A stretch of DNA of 64,000 bases from Zhengitettix transpicula (lineage: Eukaryota; Arthropoda; Insecta; Orthoptera; Tetrigidae), in NCBI GenBank assembly GCA_037074705.1, contig CM073594.1, forward strand, positions 61,066,509-61,130,508. The letters are read 5' to 3'. The notes beneath the pieces are model-generated. The model was given only the letters and a program-made list of their open reading frames with translations. It searched no databases and was not told the origin of the DNA. Positions within the stretch are counted from its first letter, which is position 1; each line of letters starts with the position of its first letter. Position numbers and translations under genes: made by a program. Below, piece after piece: positions 35,826 through 47,214 of this stretch.

Positions 35826-35914
35826 CTTCAGTCAACCAACACAAGAATAATTGTAGCTTTATAAAGTTCAAACTTTCAAAATATCTCTGAAATAATCCAA
35901 ATATAGTGATTTAC

Positions 35915-35961
35915 CGTCAAATCCTTTTTCCCCGTCTGTAAAAGCATTTTGATTCTCTTCT
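35915..35961 (-). CDS. candidate 47-base exon, basic juxtamembrane-like
   Basis: The minus strand has a pyrimidine-rich acceptor ending ...CCTGGTTCAG, then 47 bases, then GTAAATCAC. It opens with two bases of a split codon and then encodes KRIKMLLQTGKKDLT, ending in phase 0. That matches the phase-0 start of the 35130-35160 microexon. The peptide is strongly basic, as expected just inside a membrane, which would fit a receptor upstream of a phosphatase domain. The donor is weaker than for the other two exons. An alternative acceptor 26 bases downstream would give a 21-base exon in the same frame. Confidence 0.4.
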
Positions 35962-36540
35962 CTGAACCAGGGAGGTAACTTAGGGTGGTGCTGGTGGGGG
36001 GAGGGGGGGAGGTTGAAATTAAATTTTGAATTGGGCTGTCAACCGATTCAGACGTACGTCAAATAGTGTTGATATATAGATGGACTGATACGAGGTAATT
36101 GCGCATTCCAACAGATCAGTATGGGTAGGTAATGGCGGATCATTAGTCTGCACACGTATGTGAGCGATAACCCCGTGAAATTATATACACGTGCGATTCA
36201 GCACACACACAAAATATGCATGGCAAAAATTTACCTTTAAGTCGCAAATAAAATCTTCTTAAAGATTTGCGTGTATATCTTTTTGCCGTCCTGTATACGT
36301 TATAACTTAAAAATATAAACGACGTGGCGCCCGGGTACAGCTGGCAACATTGCGAGCTCCATGCAGAGACAACTCATCTTTAATTATTCATCAGTGCAAC
36401 CGAAACCATAAAAATTATTTATACAATGTCAAGGACGATTCGTATAGGGCGGGAATTAACGAATTATCTTTTGTTATCCTATAAGACATTTCCATTTCTT
36501 CAAATATGTTGATGGATACCTGGCTATAAACCTTACACAG
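35962..36540. other. non-coding DNA, G-rich near 35990-36013
   Basis: No exon is supported. A G-rich run at 35990-36013 and a GC-richer block at 36320-36380 are unexplained. A transmembrane exon, expected upstream of 35961 if the receptor idea is right, was not found here. Confidence 0.4.
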
Positions 36541-36580
36541 GAAACGTTTCGACGGCCTGTTCCACCGTCCTCAACCAAAG
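36541..36580 (-). ncRNA. hammerhead-like motif with altered first base
   Basis: Minus strand: UUGAGGA in place of CUGANGA, then a 5-bp stem GACGG/CCGUC directly abutting GAAAC (36546-36550), then GUU. The hairpin is fully paired although its sequence differs from other copies. Confidence 0.4.
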
Positions 36581-37046
36581 CCAATCATAAACATATCCAC
36601 ATTGCTAAAGCCTTCTTTCTATTATGGTGTTTAATAATTTTTTACATCTGTATAATTAAATTAATGATACTTAGAATTTATAAATAAATATTTTAAAATT
36701 ATTGCATACATTAATCAATTTTTTCCTATTTTATTGTTCGTTTAATCTTTTCAATTCAGTGTAATATCCTTGCATTGCTTTATCGACAATTCATTATCTT
36801 TATTTGATGAGGATCCATAGTAAGAACACCAAAAACTTTTTATTTAAATTATAATTCCAACAGTCCAATTTCGGCTAATTTATTGCTACATGTTTTAAGG
36901 TTTAATTAATTAATTTTGTAGTAGAAAGTGTAAAACGAATTACGCTCCAGAAAAAGGAATAGAGAAAAATTGATTCTTAATGATGAAAAATATCTGAAAT
37001 ATAAAAAATTATAAATAAATGGCATTGAGTCGTAAATATTTTTATT

Positions 37047-37236
37047 GTTTTCGTTTCGACCGTGTTTTAGGACATCTTCAGATTTAGTTATTTTATATAT
37101 CAATCATACAAAAATTAATTCGGTTGTAATATGCAAGGCAGAGAAAACCTTGCCACAAAAACTTTTCTGTATGATTTATATATGAAATTACTACACCTTA
37201 AAGAGGTCCTAAATTATGGACGAAACGTCGGAATAT
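37047..37236. ncRNA. inverted pair of hammerhead-like motifs
   Basis: Minus strand 37047-37087: CUGAAGA (37075-37081), hairpin, GAAAC (37053-37057), GAA. Plus strand 37193-37236: a damaged 5' core (CUUAAAGAG), then stem GUCC/GGAC around UAAAUUAU, GAAAC (37222-37226), GUCGG. They face each other across about 105 bases. Confidence 0.45.
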
Positions 37237-37239
37237 TTT

Positions 37240-38340
37240 TTTTATTAACAAACAATTTCCTAAGTCAAATCCGTTTATTTATAAACATGATTAAAATAAT
37301 TTAAAACTCCTGTTTAATCTTATTTGCGCGTTCCTTTTTTATATTCTATCCTGAATCTGATTTCTCATCAATTAGCATTATACGGCTGTAATGTAAAATT
37401 ACACATTAAATTTTCACGATTACGGAGGCCATTTTGTGTATCTACGGTGCTTTTTCCCGCATGACTGCGAGGAAACGTTGTTATGTTCCACAAACCTTAA
37501 TGTAGACATTTTCTCTCCCCACTCTCCGCGCTCCTAGTAGTTATGTAGAACTTTACACATTCAGGGCAAAAAAAAATACTGAAAACTTACAAACATTACA
37601 GTTAAAGCACACACATACAGAAAGAAACAAGTGAGCAAGCAGAGAATTTAATTTTAAATGTTTTAGACGAGAAAGAGAGAGGGAATGAAAAAATAATAGC
37701 TCGAACACGAAAACCCATCGAGGAACTTTCTTTCTACTTGAGTGCTTTCACTGTAATGAAATTTGATTTCCGACCCCCTTCCATCCCTCTACAGGCCTTT
37801 CTATATCTCTCTCTGTGTGAGTGTGCTTCGCTACGAAAAAGAAATTGAAATATAGATATATATTTTCTTTCTTTTCTTTTATTTGCTTTCATTCCCGGGG
37901 GGAGGAGTAAACAAGACATCACGTTACGGCGAAGACTGTAATTGAAATGGCGACTATTAGATTTCGACGGAGCTTCGGCAAGCGATTAAAATATTTTTAA
38001 CAGGTTGGAATTTTTTTAAGGCTCGGTAATAAAAAAGGAGTAGAACGGGTGGGGGTGAACTTGGAAGATTTATTATTTTTCTTAACTATGTGCTGGAATC
38101 TCTCCCGACTGTAGTCCCCACGTAAAACAAAAGTGCTTAAGAAACTACCAAAAAATCTTGTTTCATTAGCAACTCAGTCACTTGTCTTCTCAAACATTTA
38201 CTGTTATTCTATTATATAAAATAAATATTTTAATGGAAAATTAATTTATTTGCAACAGTGAAAATTGATTAATTACTTTGAATAAGCTTCAGTTTATATA
38301 AACTATTGACTGAGTTCCAACTGTAAAGGAGTTACAGAAT
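37240..38340. other. non-coding DNA
   Basis: No supported gene. A GC-richer part at 37410-37560 and a CT-rich tract at 37770-37900 are unexplained. The 62-codon minus-strand frame at 37734-37922 has no recognisable domain. Confidence 0.4.
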
Positions 38341-38344
38341 AGAG

Positions 38345-39010
38345 AAATAGTAAAATAAAAAGTTAAACAGAGGATGTCGAGGAGGGACAAAAAAATTAAA
38401 TATAATAGGAATAATTGAGTATAAAAGGTACAAAATACGAGAGAAAGTTAATTACAAAAATAAATATAAACGAAAGAAATGAATAAATCAATAAAGGTGG
38501 AAGGAAAGAAATTAACAATAGAGAAAAAGGGAAATAAATAAAGGAACAAGTAATAAAGAAAAATGGAAAAAGAAAGAAAGGTAAAGATAACGAAAATTAA
38601 CAAATAATAAAACATCAAAATAAGGAAACAAGGAAATAAAGAAATTGAGAAACAGGGAAATAAACAAAGACGTAGAAAGAAGTAGGAATAAAGAAATATG
38701 GATAGAGAGAAAGAAATAAGTAAAAAATACAATGTGAAACAGAGTAAGACAGAAATAATGAGTCACTCGAAAAGAAATATAGACCGGAAAAAGAGGAATT
38801 ATGGTTAAGGTTAGTAAACTAAGGAAGAGACATATGAAGAGAAAGAATAGAGATAACATAAGGGAAGAAAAATTCCAAAAAAATAAATGATAAATAGAAC
38901 GGAAACATAATTAAAGATACGACAGAAACGTTCATGAGAAGATACAGAAAATAAATACAAATATAAATAATGGAAAGGTACAAAGAATAATAAAGCTAAG
39001 AAAAAAATAG
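38345..39010. repeat. A/G-rich low-complexity tract
   Basis: Roughly 650 bases are dominated by AAAG, AAAT and GGAA-type words on the plus strand. Long minus-strand frames composed of F, L, S, I and Y are a consequence of this composition rather than membrane proteins. Confidence 0.75.
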
Positions 39011-39303
39011 ATCGTAATAATAAGAGAGTAACAACATAAAATATAAGTATACTAAACACGCCTATTTCATCATGGTAAATCACTTTCAAATTAAATTTAA
39101 GAATCGTTTATATTTTCGGGGAATAGTACTATATAATAATAGGAGTCAATGTTTTATATTGTCTTTGTGTTAAGAAACGGTTTTAAAAATGTCGAATACG
39201 ACACACGCGTGTTACCGATCGTTGAGAAAAATGGTATTTTCCATCTATTTATATTGTCAAGAAATTATAAGTAGAGTGCAACAACAACAATATTGTTAGT
39301 CTC

Positions 39304-39813
39304 GTGCCATCCGCAAGCAAAGTTGACTCTTGCGGCCTAATCTGGCAACGTTGGATCTCAGCGGAAAACGTGACCTGCAGTTGCAATTCAAATAGTCACC
39401 GATATCGCTGGGATACTGGAAAGAATTGCTGTAGTTCGCGAACGTATATAAAAAAAAAAGAAACTACCAGCAGAAGCGGCAGCACAGGAAGCTCAAGGGA
39501 AGTTGCCAAAAGTACAGGAAAGAAACTCGCATTTATCTGGGGGATTTGTTCCAACATCCGCAGCTTGTGGTTCGTCCCTTCCTTGGGGTTTTGTTTGCCA
39601 TTGCTAAGTCAACGTCACCAGCGACAAAGAAAAAAATCCTCAATCACCCTTCTCAATAGACCATTGTATATAAGTGGAAAATATGTTTTTCTTGCAGACA
39701 CCGTAAAAGGTGAAAAGATGCATCTTGCATATGTAACCCGTTATAAAACACCATATGAATGTTTATCACCGTTATGTAATATATATCTACACTCGTGGGA
39801 TTTTAACAATTAA
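39304..39813. other. GC-richer island open in several frames, possible coding remnant
   Basis: The plus strand is open for 169 codons without an ATG near the start (it begins at GTG). A second plus frame reads GILERIAVVRERI, a stop within an A-run, then LPAEAAAQEAQGKLPKVQE, which looks helical. On the minus strand a 66-codon frame contains a hydrophobic stretch around LPVLPLLLVVSFFFIYV that would fit a membrane helix, after an AG acceptor-like site. The three readings exclude each other. It could be a decayed retroelement, a processed remnant or an exon. No family is recognised. Confidence 0.3.
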
Positions 39814-40470
39814 TTTGGTTTAAATGCATAAAACCAGACAAATTAGTCAGAAATATTTTTTAATAAAATAAAATATTATTATTAATTATATATTAATATT
39901 ATATTTACAAAAGAATAATAATTCTCCAGTTCAAAAACCTAACAATAAATTGATTTTTGTAAGTCTACCTTTTTTAAAAGAATACCGTTAAATATAAACT
40001 TATTAACATATTTGATAATCACGAACATTTTCGTGATTTTTAAATCTCCCAATAATTTAAACTTAGTCAAAACATATTAAAGAAACAATCACAGTGTTAT
40101 TCACCAAAAATTAATTTTCTAGATGTAGTGTGTGTTATATCGGACAAACGAAACGGTCTTTAAATACTCGAATCAACAATTATCAGTCGTGTCCAAAAAT
40201 ATTTATATTTTTTAAAACAACCATAAGTTTGTTTTCGAGAAATGCAAAGATTTTATATAAGGAATTAAAATATTTTTCAAGGTTGATTTCTGAAATGGTG
40301 AGTATTTAAGTCAACAAATGCTATTGTTAATTTTTTTTTATCAAACAATGTAAAATTATATTTATCACCGTTAATTTTAAATTAATTTTTCAGATAATTA
40401 TATTATAAATATCAAGTTTATAAAATTTAATCTATCTAAATTTTTAGATACTTAGATTTGTAAAGTAATT
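39814..40470. other. AT-rich non-coding DNA
   Basis: Nothing beyond AT-rich sequence is visible. Confidence 0.5.
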
Positions 40471-40477
40471 TTATATA

Positions 40478-40520
40478 TGCAGCTGAAGAGTTTAAAAAAA
40501 GGACGAAACGTCGTTATATT
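40478..40520 (+). ncRNA. hammerhead-ribozyme-like motif, intact core
   Basis: CUGAAGA is at 40483-40489, followed by G, then stem II GUUU pairing with GGAC through two G-U wobbles, then GAAAC (40504-40508) and GUC (40509-40511). The wobble pairs look like C-to-U changes from the GUCC/GGAC stem seen in other copies, preserving pairing. Stem I is poor, so activity is doubtful. Confidence 0.5.
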
Positions 40521-41450
40521 TCTTTATTAATATTTTGTAATATTTTACTTAATTAAAAAATATGTTTCTGTCTGATTTGGCTGCTTAATTCAATTATAAT
40601 TCAGATAAAGATACCTATTAATATCCATATATTAACATATGTATATTAATTTTTATTATCAATCTTTGTTTATTTTACTCATGGTTGTAACTAAAAAATT
40701 AAAAAAATTTAGCAGATTAAAAATACTTCCATGGACTCTAAATAAGGGTTTTTACTGAACAGAAAATTGAAATTGGTCGCAGGGATGAATTTATGAAATT
40801 GCATGATATTTTGCCAAAATAATTTTTTTTAATCTTAAATATAAATTTATTAAGATGCAGACCTTGATTTTTGTGATGTGGTGAAACAGTCACTACTTTT
40901 CATTGTATTCTTTTCGACATTTATTTCATCCAATAACTAACCGTCGCCCTATTCTAGTGGAATCTATCTTGAAGTGTTACTGAAACTACAGTTTTGTCAC
41001 CGTAGTAATTACCGACGGTAAATGAACGTCCGTGAGTTGTTTATTTAATTTCAGAAACTACCCCCGTCCACGGTGGTGCAACTACTTGTTTCTAGAGCAG
41101 TAACACACGTACGAACGTCGGATAACGGAGTTTAATTACTGATAACACGGGGAAAGCTCGCCATAATCTGTGGGGGAGTCAAAACAGCGAATGATCTGCT
41201 TCAATTCTCCTCGGACGCTGGGAAACAATAATTTAATTTGCACAAGCTGCGAATGTGTTTGTAAAGCGTTTCAATAAATACGCAGGACAACGCTGGTTTT
41301 CCATCCATGAATTAATTTTTAAAGTAGGAAAATTAATTAGTAATAAACTAAGCTACAAATTTCTATGATTTTTATATTATAACAAAAAATTGTTTTTCAT
41401 GTGACATGAATTATAAATAAATAGTCAGAATTTATTTATAATCATTAAAA
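40521..41450. other. non-coding DNA with a GC-richer segment at 41000-41250
   Basis: A good acceptor-like site (TTTATTTAATTTCAG) at about 41041-41055 is followed by a 26-codon plus-strand frame ending in a stop. There is no donor and no recognisable peptide, so no exon is called. Confidence 0.35.
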
Positions 41451-41459
41451 TACATAACA

Positions 41460-41932
41460 CTTCATCCATTATTTGAGGAACTTCTTCAGATGTACCTAAA
41501 AATGAATTTAACAATATATGGGGAAAAACAGTAAAGTATTGAATCGCAAACAAGTAAATAAATTAACTACAATATGTTCACACTCATTAAACAATAAAAT
41601 ATGTTGAATATTATGATAAAAACAAGACTCAGAATTTTTTAAGCCATACTCCAACATCATTCATGCCCGAAAAGAGGCTAAACAAATATAATTTTATATT
41701 ATATATATGTTGTAACTGAATGTTTTTAAACACTAGAATCAAACGATCAATATTTAAATAATATATTTATTTTAAACCGTAATAAAACTGCATCGTAAAT
41801 TAAATTTTATGCGTCTATTATCTCAATAATCGAATTTATATTCGTTCATAAATTAAGAATTTATTGATTTTCTCTTTTCATAAATATCTCAAATATTTTT
41901 AGATTCATTTGAAGAGTGATGAAACGTTATAT
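41460..41932. ncRNA. inverted pair of degraded hammerhead-like motifs
   Basis: Minus strand 41460-41494: CUGAAGA, stem UCC/GGA, then GAAGU in place of GAAAC. Plus strand 41906-41932: UUGAAGA and GAAAC with most of the hairpin deleted. A phrase 'attctgacttatgaccaattt' at 41953 recurs near 9485 beside another copy. Confidence 0.35.
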
Positions 41933-42280
41933 ATTTTAATAATGAAAATTAAATTCTGACTTATGACCAATTTCTACGGATTATAATTTTATTTTATAAT
42001 CCCCATGTTTGTTCTATCAAACAACAATGTATATATAAACCTATTCAATAAGTTTGAAATGATGGGTGCAAGTTTCAGAAATTTTTCAACCAATTAAACA
42101 AGGTCGTGAGAAATAGCAAGTCGTGCCAAGATAAGATGCGCAGTGGTCAATTGGCCCGGGTGTTTATCCCTGAGCTCAGTTTAACACAAACCTTTTTAAA
42201 AATGAAAAATTTACGTCTGATTGAAAATTAATAATAAGAAAGATAGCCGAATACAGACAAAAGAAGTGAATATATAAATA

Positions 42281-42325
42281 TCACACTACGTTACAGGAAA
42301 CCATGTACCTTGTTTCAGATGCAGA
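42281..42325 (-). ncRNA. highly degraded hammerhead-like motif
   Basis: Recognised mainly through its flanks ('agccgaatacagac', 'aaatatcacactacg'), which match the 14370 and 29280 elements. The core reads CUGAAAC and UGUAAC and is not functional by consensus. Confidence 0.3.
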
Positions 42326-42659
42326 AAAAACGCAAGACCCTAAAGCGACACAACTGCACTAGCCAGTTGACAAAACTCACACGGAAAACACTGACGCATG
42401 CATGGAAATATATTGTGTTCAGTTCAGGATAGGTTGAACACCAAAACACTCAACCGTTAAGGGATGAAAAATACGGAGGTCTTGCAGCTGTCTATATATG
42501 CACGTTGAAAAGAATGGTGGAGGCGTAGTTCCAGCTTCTGCGTAATGAGGGAATATTCAACTGACGCCATCGCATCTGACACGACTTGCTACATCTCACG
42601 ACCTCATACTGGGATGGACAACAATTCCTGTGAGTGGAAGAAAGTTTGCTTAACAAATA

Positions 42660-42682
42660 AATATATATATATATATATATAT
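42660..42682. repeat. (AT)n microsatellite
   Basis: AT dinucleotide run directly at the 5' end of the LTR-like element beginning at 42683. Confidence 0.9.
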
Positions 42683-43653
42683 TGTAATACTAATTAGAGG
42701 CCATTAATTGTTTTAATATAATTGGATTGTTAGCGGTACATTTCTTGAAAGCAACAATCACGGCTCTTTATCGGCAATAGTTGTTGGAAACCGCGCGCTC
42801 GTACGGAAGTCAGTCCGGCGAATGTTTTGAGAGAGAGAGGAGGCTGACCTAAAAAGCACGAATAGCGTGGTCCAGGAAGTTCAACTGCGATATCTATTAA
42901 ACTCTATAAAACACAAGTAAATAGTTCTTGACGGAGAGACTCATGATATAAAATCGCAAATTGGAAAGAAAAGGTTTGCACCACACAGATGTGAAATAAC
43001 ATTTCGCATAAAGGAGGAGACATACGTCCGAGGGCTGACCGAGGGAGCGGCTGATCCCAAAATTCCAGGTGGAATAACAACGAGAACTACGACCGTGTTT
43101 ATTAGAAATGATGTGTAGAATCAGTGAATAAAGGCCTTTTTTAGTGAGTTGTGTCCTCAAGCTCCAAGAATCAGATCTGGTCCCAGAAAGACATTCGTGA
43201 ATAAAAAAACCATTATTTAAAGTCTGTAAACGAGGATTAAAGGTATAAGTCAGGTTTCGTTATCTTGTTTAGTTTTCGTTTTCATTATTGTGTTTAGAAT
43301 TTATATTCCGTTCATTTCAATTTTGATTTGTTAATTAGTTTATTAAATTTCTTATTATCAAGCCCAGTAAAGACCCTGAGGGAAAGGGTAATTAGATGTA
43401 ATTGTTGTAAAATTATAAAGTTATATATTCCTAGAAAGCCAGAAATAAGAAAAATAATTTAAAATTTGGTTTGTAAATTTGAGGAAATTAAATGTGCAAA
43501 GTGAAGTTGATAATTTTTATCTTTGAAGAATAAAATATGTTTTTTTTCTAATTAATTAATTTTTTTAATTAAAGCCTTCCAGTTTAATCATCACATTTTG
43601 GCCCAACAACGTGGGGCAAATTTATTTAATTTACTTTCCACTTAATCATTACA
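42683..43653 (+). mobile_element. LTR-like element (solo), inserted in (AT)n
   Basis: It begins TGTAATACTAATTAGAGGCC and ends TCATTACA, flanked by AT repeat sequence on both sides. It shares 5' and 3' blocks with 15014-15954, including 'attaaagg(a)tagaagtcag'-like and 'cccagtaaagaccctgag' phrases, but the middle differs. Length is 971 bases against 941. No second LTR or coding interior is visible. The 87-codon minus-strand frame within it is not protein-like. Confidence 0.55.
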
Positions 43654-45760
43654 ATATATAAACAGCGTGTTAACACTGAAATAATAGATTTTTAAATAAA
43701 AAATGTCTTAAATGTTCTATAACATTACTGGGAATTCGTCCTCACTTCTAAACAATTCAAATCACTAAAACAAAATAAGTAATTTCAAAAATCACTGAAT
43801 ATAATGTATTTTGGAAGATAAAATTATCTACTTGACGAATCTATGTAAGTTTACTTTTTAACCACCTTGTTCCAGGAAGAGTGAAAATATTTTCAAATCA
43901 ATTTTAACGTGTCGGTTCATGAATTTATTACTGTAATTGACTAATTTGGTTATTCTTGTAAGGCACCAAAAATTTTTACAATGTTTTCAAGGCGTTGTAA
44001 TGAAAAAAATGAAGTGTCGCGTAACATTCAGGTGTCGTCTTAATTAAAAAAACTGGTGCTTAACGTCGGCATTAAAGTGCCGTTTCGCCTAAAATTTTCA
44101 TTTTAAAAAAAAGTGTTACTGGAATCTTATTCCAGGAACGCTGCTACTTCCCCCGTTGTTTCGCAGAGTGGAAATTTCCTGGAGGAAAACGGGAGGAACC
44201 GGAACGGAGAACAACCCCTACTCTCGTAATCCTGTTAAGTCTGAGATATGTTCAGTTTAATCTGCAATTCAAAATAATCCTTCCCAAACCACCTGCGAAC
44301 TTGAGGGGAAAACCACTCCTATATAGTTGAGCATTTAAGGACACACACAAACACATGTAAAGAAAAAAAAATATGAAAAAAAACCACACAAGTTAATTTG
44401 TTCGCCAAAGGTTTATAAATTAGGGTTTTTTCTTTGGTCATAAGAGTACAGTAGCGAAATTAGGCGAAAAACTACCACCCAACGTTGCCAAATATGGGAA
44501 TGGAAAAATTTAGAGTAACGGCTAAAGTTCATTGGACAATGAGTTTCCTAGATCGATCATTTCTAAAATTTATTATCTGCAACAATTGTTTGAGTAGACT
44601 GCATTGAGTCCCAAAATGGCAACACCGCAAAAGAAAAATAGTTACCGTCCCAGTTCAGAAGAGAAATGGCGACGTTTCGAATGTTTCATGTCTTGGCTTC
44701 TGATTCGCATTCTTTAATGGTTTCAAGACAGTAGACGTGATTTGTGCTGGTGTAAATGATAAATTTATCCCCGATAAAATATATCCCACTAAATTCTACC
44801 AAATGGAATGAAACTTCTCCAAAGTTACGAATTTAGGGTAGTTCAAAAAGATACTGAATTGGCGTGGTCTATAATTTTTTTAAAATGTGTGTATAATTTA
44901 TTGAATATTATATATTTTATAATTATATTTACTGTGAAATTTCTTTGAAAAAAATCTTAATATATCAAAAAAGTGGTTCGACGATTCTTTCCTATGTTTA
45001 GCATTTGTTTATAAGCCATTAAACAACACATTTATTTTTTTTTGTTAAATAAATATTCCATTTTTCAGTTTCTCTTTATTTTTTTTCGTAGATTAACTCC
45101 GCAACAAGTCTTTCAAAACAACCCCTCCCCCCCCCAACCCACCCCCTACCGTTGATGTTTATTCGCTCGATGTACGCGGCCTTGCAAATATTTACGCCAA
45201 AGTTGGTAAAGTTGGGCGTGGTTCGCCCACTTAATTGAAAGTATCGTATACGTTGGTAGAAGCGAAGATACTACGAGATACAACTTTCAAACACGAGGTA
45301 CAACATTTTTACTGAGGGAGAAAAATAATTCAACATAACAACCACAAACCGATCCCTCAAAAAAATATTACAAACTGATATTGTTCATAAATTCCGAGTC
45401 ATTCAATGTTGACTGCCGTGGCCGACATTTTGGTCGTAAATTTAGCGGCAAAACGTTGTTAATTTAATAAATTTTCCTTTTCTTTCTGTCTTAAAATTGG
45501 CATATGTGTATTTATTTATTTATTAGTAGTTTTCTTTAATATCTGAAAAATTTTATTATAATATCCATCATATATGCGTAAATTTAACCCTCAAATAATA
45601 ATAAAAAATTAATCGGGCGCGGAATACGACGTCTTGTTAATATTTAAGCTTGGTCGAATTACTTAGTTTTTATAAATTATAAACACATTAATACGACCTT
45701 AGGTTTTCAGACACATTTAAATATGAGAAACAATTACACAGAATATATTTTAAACATATT
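43654..45760. other. non-coding DNA
   Basis: No gene was supported. GC-richer pieces at 44140-44240 and 45120-45240 are unexplained; a C-run of about 10 lies near 45127. A 'gtttcgcct' at 44081 resembles half of a hammerhead motif but lacks the other half. Confidence 0.45.
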
Positions 45761-45766
45761 TTACAC

Positions 45767-46258
45767 AGTTATATTTTTACGTCTGTTTGCATGAAATAAA
45801 TTATGCAGTTAGTGACCAATTTCAGACATTTTATTTATTAAATTAAAATAAAACGTTTCGGCACCTGTCTGTGTCTTCTTCAGGTCATATATAATTATCA
45901 CTAAATGTTTACTACTATTTGACATTATTTTTAAAGTTCTTAAGAGGCAGTAAACACTATAGTCTGCGCCACGAAAATGTAATATCAAGGCCTCGGATCT
46001 TCCGGTGACGTTGCCAAACATTATGCCTAATAACTTGTTCAAGCGGCGACTATGCGTTAACGGGTAGTGCACAATCTGGCAATACCGCTGGATGAGGGGT
46101 GAGGAGCGCTGCCGTTGGCTACTTGACCTTGATATTACATTTTCGTGCTTCCCACTATAATGCGGTCGTGGCAGTTAAAATTTAGTGATAATCAAAAAAA
46201 AGAAGAAGGTACAAAGACGTTTTTTTAATGAATAAATTGATTGCAATTGGTCATAAAA
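45767..46258. mobile_element. foldback element with hammerhead-like motif in its arms
   Basis: The left arm (about 45767-45992) and right arm (about 46125-46258) are inverted. Matching blocks in order are GACCAATT (45813), the hammerhead region (45850-45888 against 46199-46222), TAATTATCACTAAA, and CACGAAAATGTAATATCAAGG (45970). The left arm has extra sequence. The loop of about 130 bases is GC-richer. The outer left arm also matches the left arm of the 55111-55488 element, so both are one family. No transposase is encoded. Confidence 0.6.
45850..45888 (-). ncRNA. hammerhead-ribozyme-like motif in foldback arm
   Basis: Minus strand: CUGAAGA (45877-45883), hairpin with CAC/GUG, GAAAC (45855-45859), GUU. 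Core segments are intact by consensus. The mirrored copy in the right arm (46199-46222) is decayed. Confidence 0.5.
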
Positions 46259-46316
46259 TGAATTATGAATTTAAACATAGCTGGACGTTTCGACGCTACT
46301 TCTTCTCTAACAGCAT

Positions 46317-46870
46317 TTGAACGACAGGATTTGTATTTCGTCTAAAATAAATTCGCTGTTCTTGGTGCCTCGTCAGTGTTTTCAAGGCAAACGTTCACAA
46401 ATTACAGGCCAGCAGTTAGTTTTCAATACCTGTTCATCGCGTGGTGTGTCGCGAGCGCGACCAAAGTTAGTAAGCGGCCAATTCAGCGTCCCTTCCTCCC
46501 TACACGATTGCGAAGTCGAAGATTCTTGGCTTTCTGCTGTTGCGCCCGACGTTCGCCGATATTTCCCCTCGCCGCCGCAAATCCCCCAGGGATTAACTTC
46601 TTTTTCTCACCCCCTTCCGCCGCCACGACGACGTCTGTGACTCCCGCCGAAGTTAGCGACACTCGCCCGCTACTTTGTCACGTCCTATTATGGCTCCCTT
46701 TACTTGCGCAAACTTTCACAAGAAACCTGTGCGCCACCGTTGCTTCTGGTGTTGCGAGGGAGAGATGCCCCCCGAATCCACTCAGGAGAAATAAAAGTGT
46801 AACTTAAGAGAGAAACCCGACTTCACTCAACACACGCTGCAGTCTTACCAGCCCCGAAACACCTCACTCC
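46317..46870. promoter_or_regulatory. CpG-rich island, possible promoter or untranslated exon
   Basis: This is a sustained GC- and CpG-rich block, rare in the window, with pyrimidine-rich tracts. Two overlapping plus-strand frames of 107 and 143 codons run through it. Their peptides are rich in R, P, S and A, as expected from composition, with no domain recognised. I favour promoter or untranslated-region DNA over a protein. Confidence 0.3.
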
Positions 46871-47214
46871 CCCCCCCCCCTCCAAAAAAATTACAAAAAG
46901 TCCGCACTACAAATCTAATTTCATGGGGTTCGTAATGGAATCAGAAAATATTTCCTTTACCCTTTTAAATAAATAATTATGTCGAACTTTTTATAGAGGG
47001 AAATTAGTTAATTAAAATAGGGCACAAATATCTGAAAAAGGAACAGAAATCTCTATTTAAAGGTTTGTAATGTATTTTCTGATGTTAATGTCAAGATATC
47101 AAACTGAGAATTTTCTAACGAAAAAAGTAAAATAATTGTTAGTATTACAGAATACTTTACTGTGAATATAAAAACCACAATGGCAGTTTTACCCTTTAAT
47201 ATATCTTCTAATAA

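Noticed and set aside
38448..39089. Three long minus-strand frames rich in F, L, S, I and Y that look like membrane proteins
   Set aside because: They lie on the complement of an A/G-rich low-complexity tract, overlap one another in different frames, and have no charged loops or known motifs.
41041..41140. Strong acceptor-like site followed by a short plus-strand frame
   Set aside because: No donor, a stop after 26 codons, and no neighbouring exon with matching phase.
44075..44100. Additional hammerhead-like half motif ('gtttcgcct')
   Set aside because: The complementary CUGANGA part is missing and the surrounding bases do not form stem II.
46317..46807. Two overlapping plus-strand frames of 107 and 143 codons
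   Set aside because: Open because of CpG-rich composition. The peptides are R/P/S/A-rich with no recognisable domain, and the two frames exclude each other.
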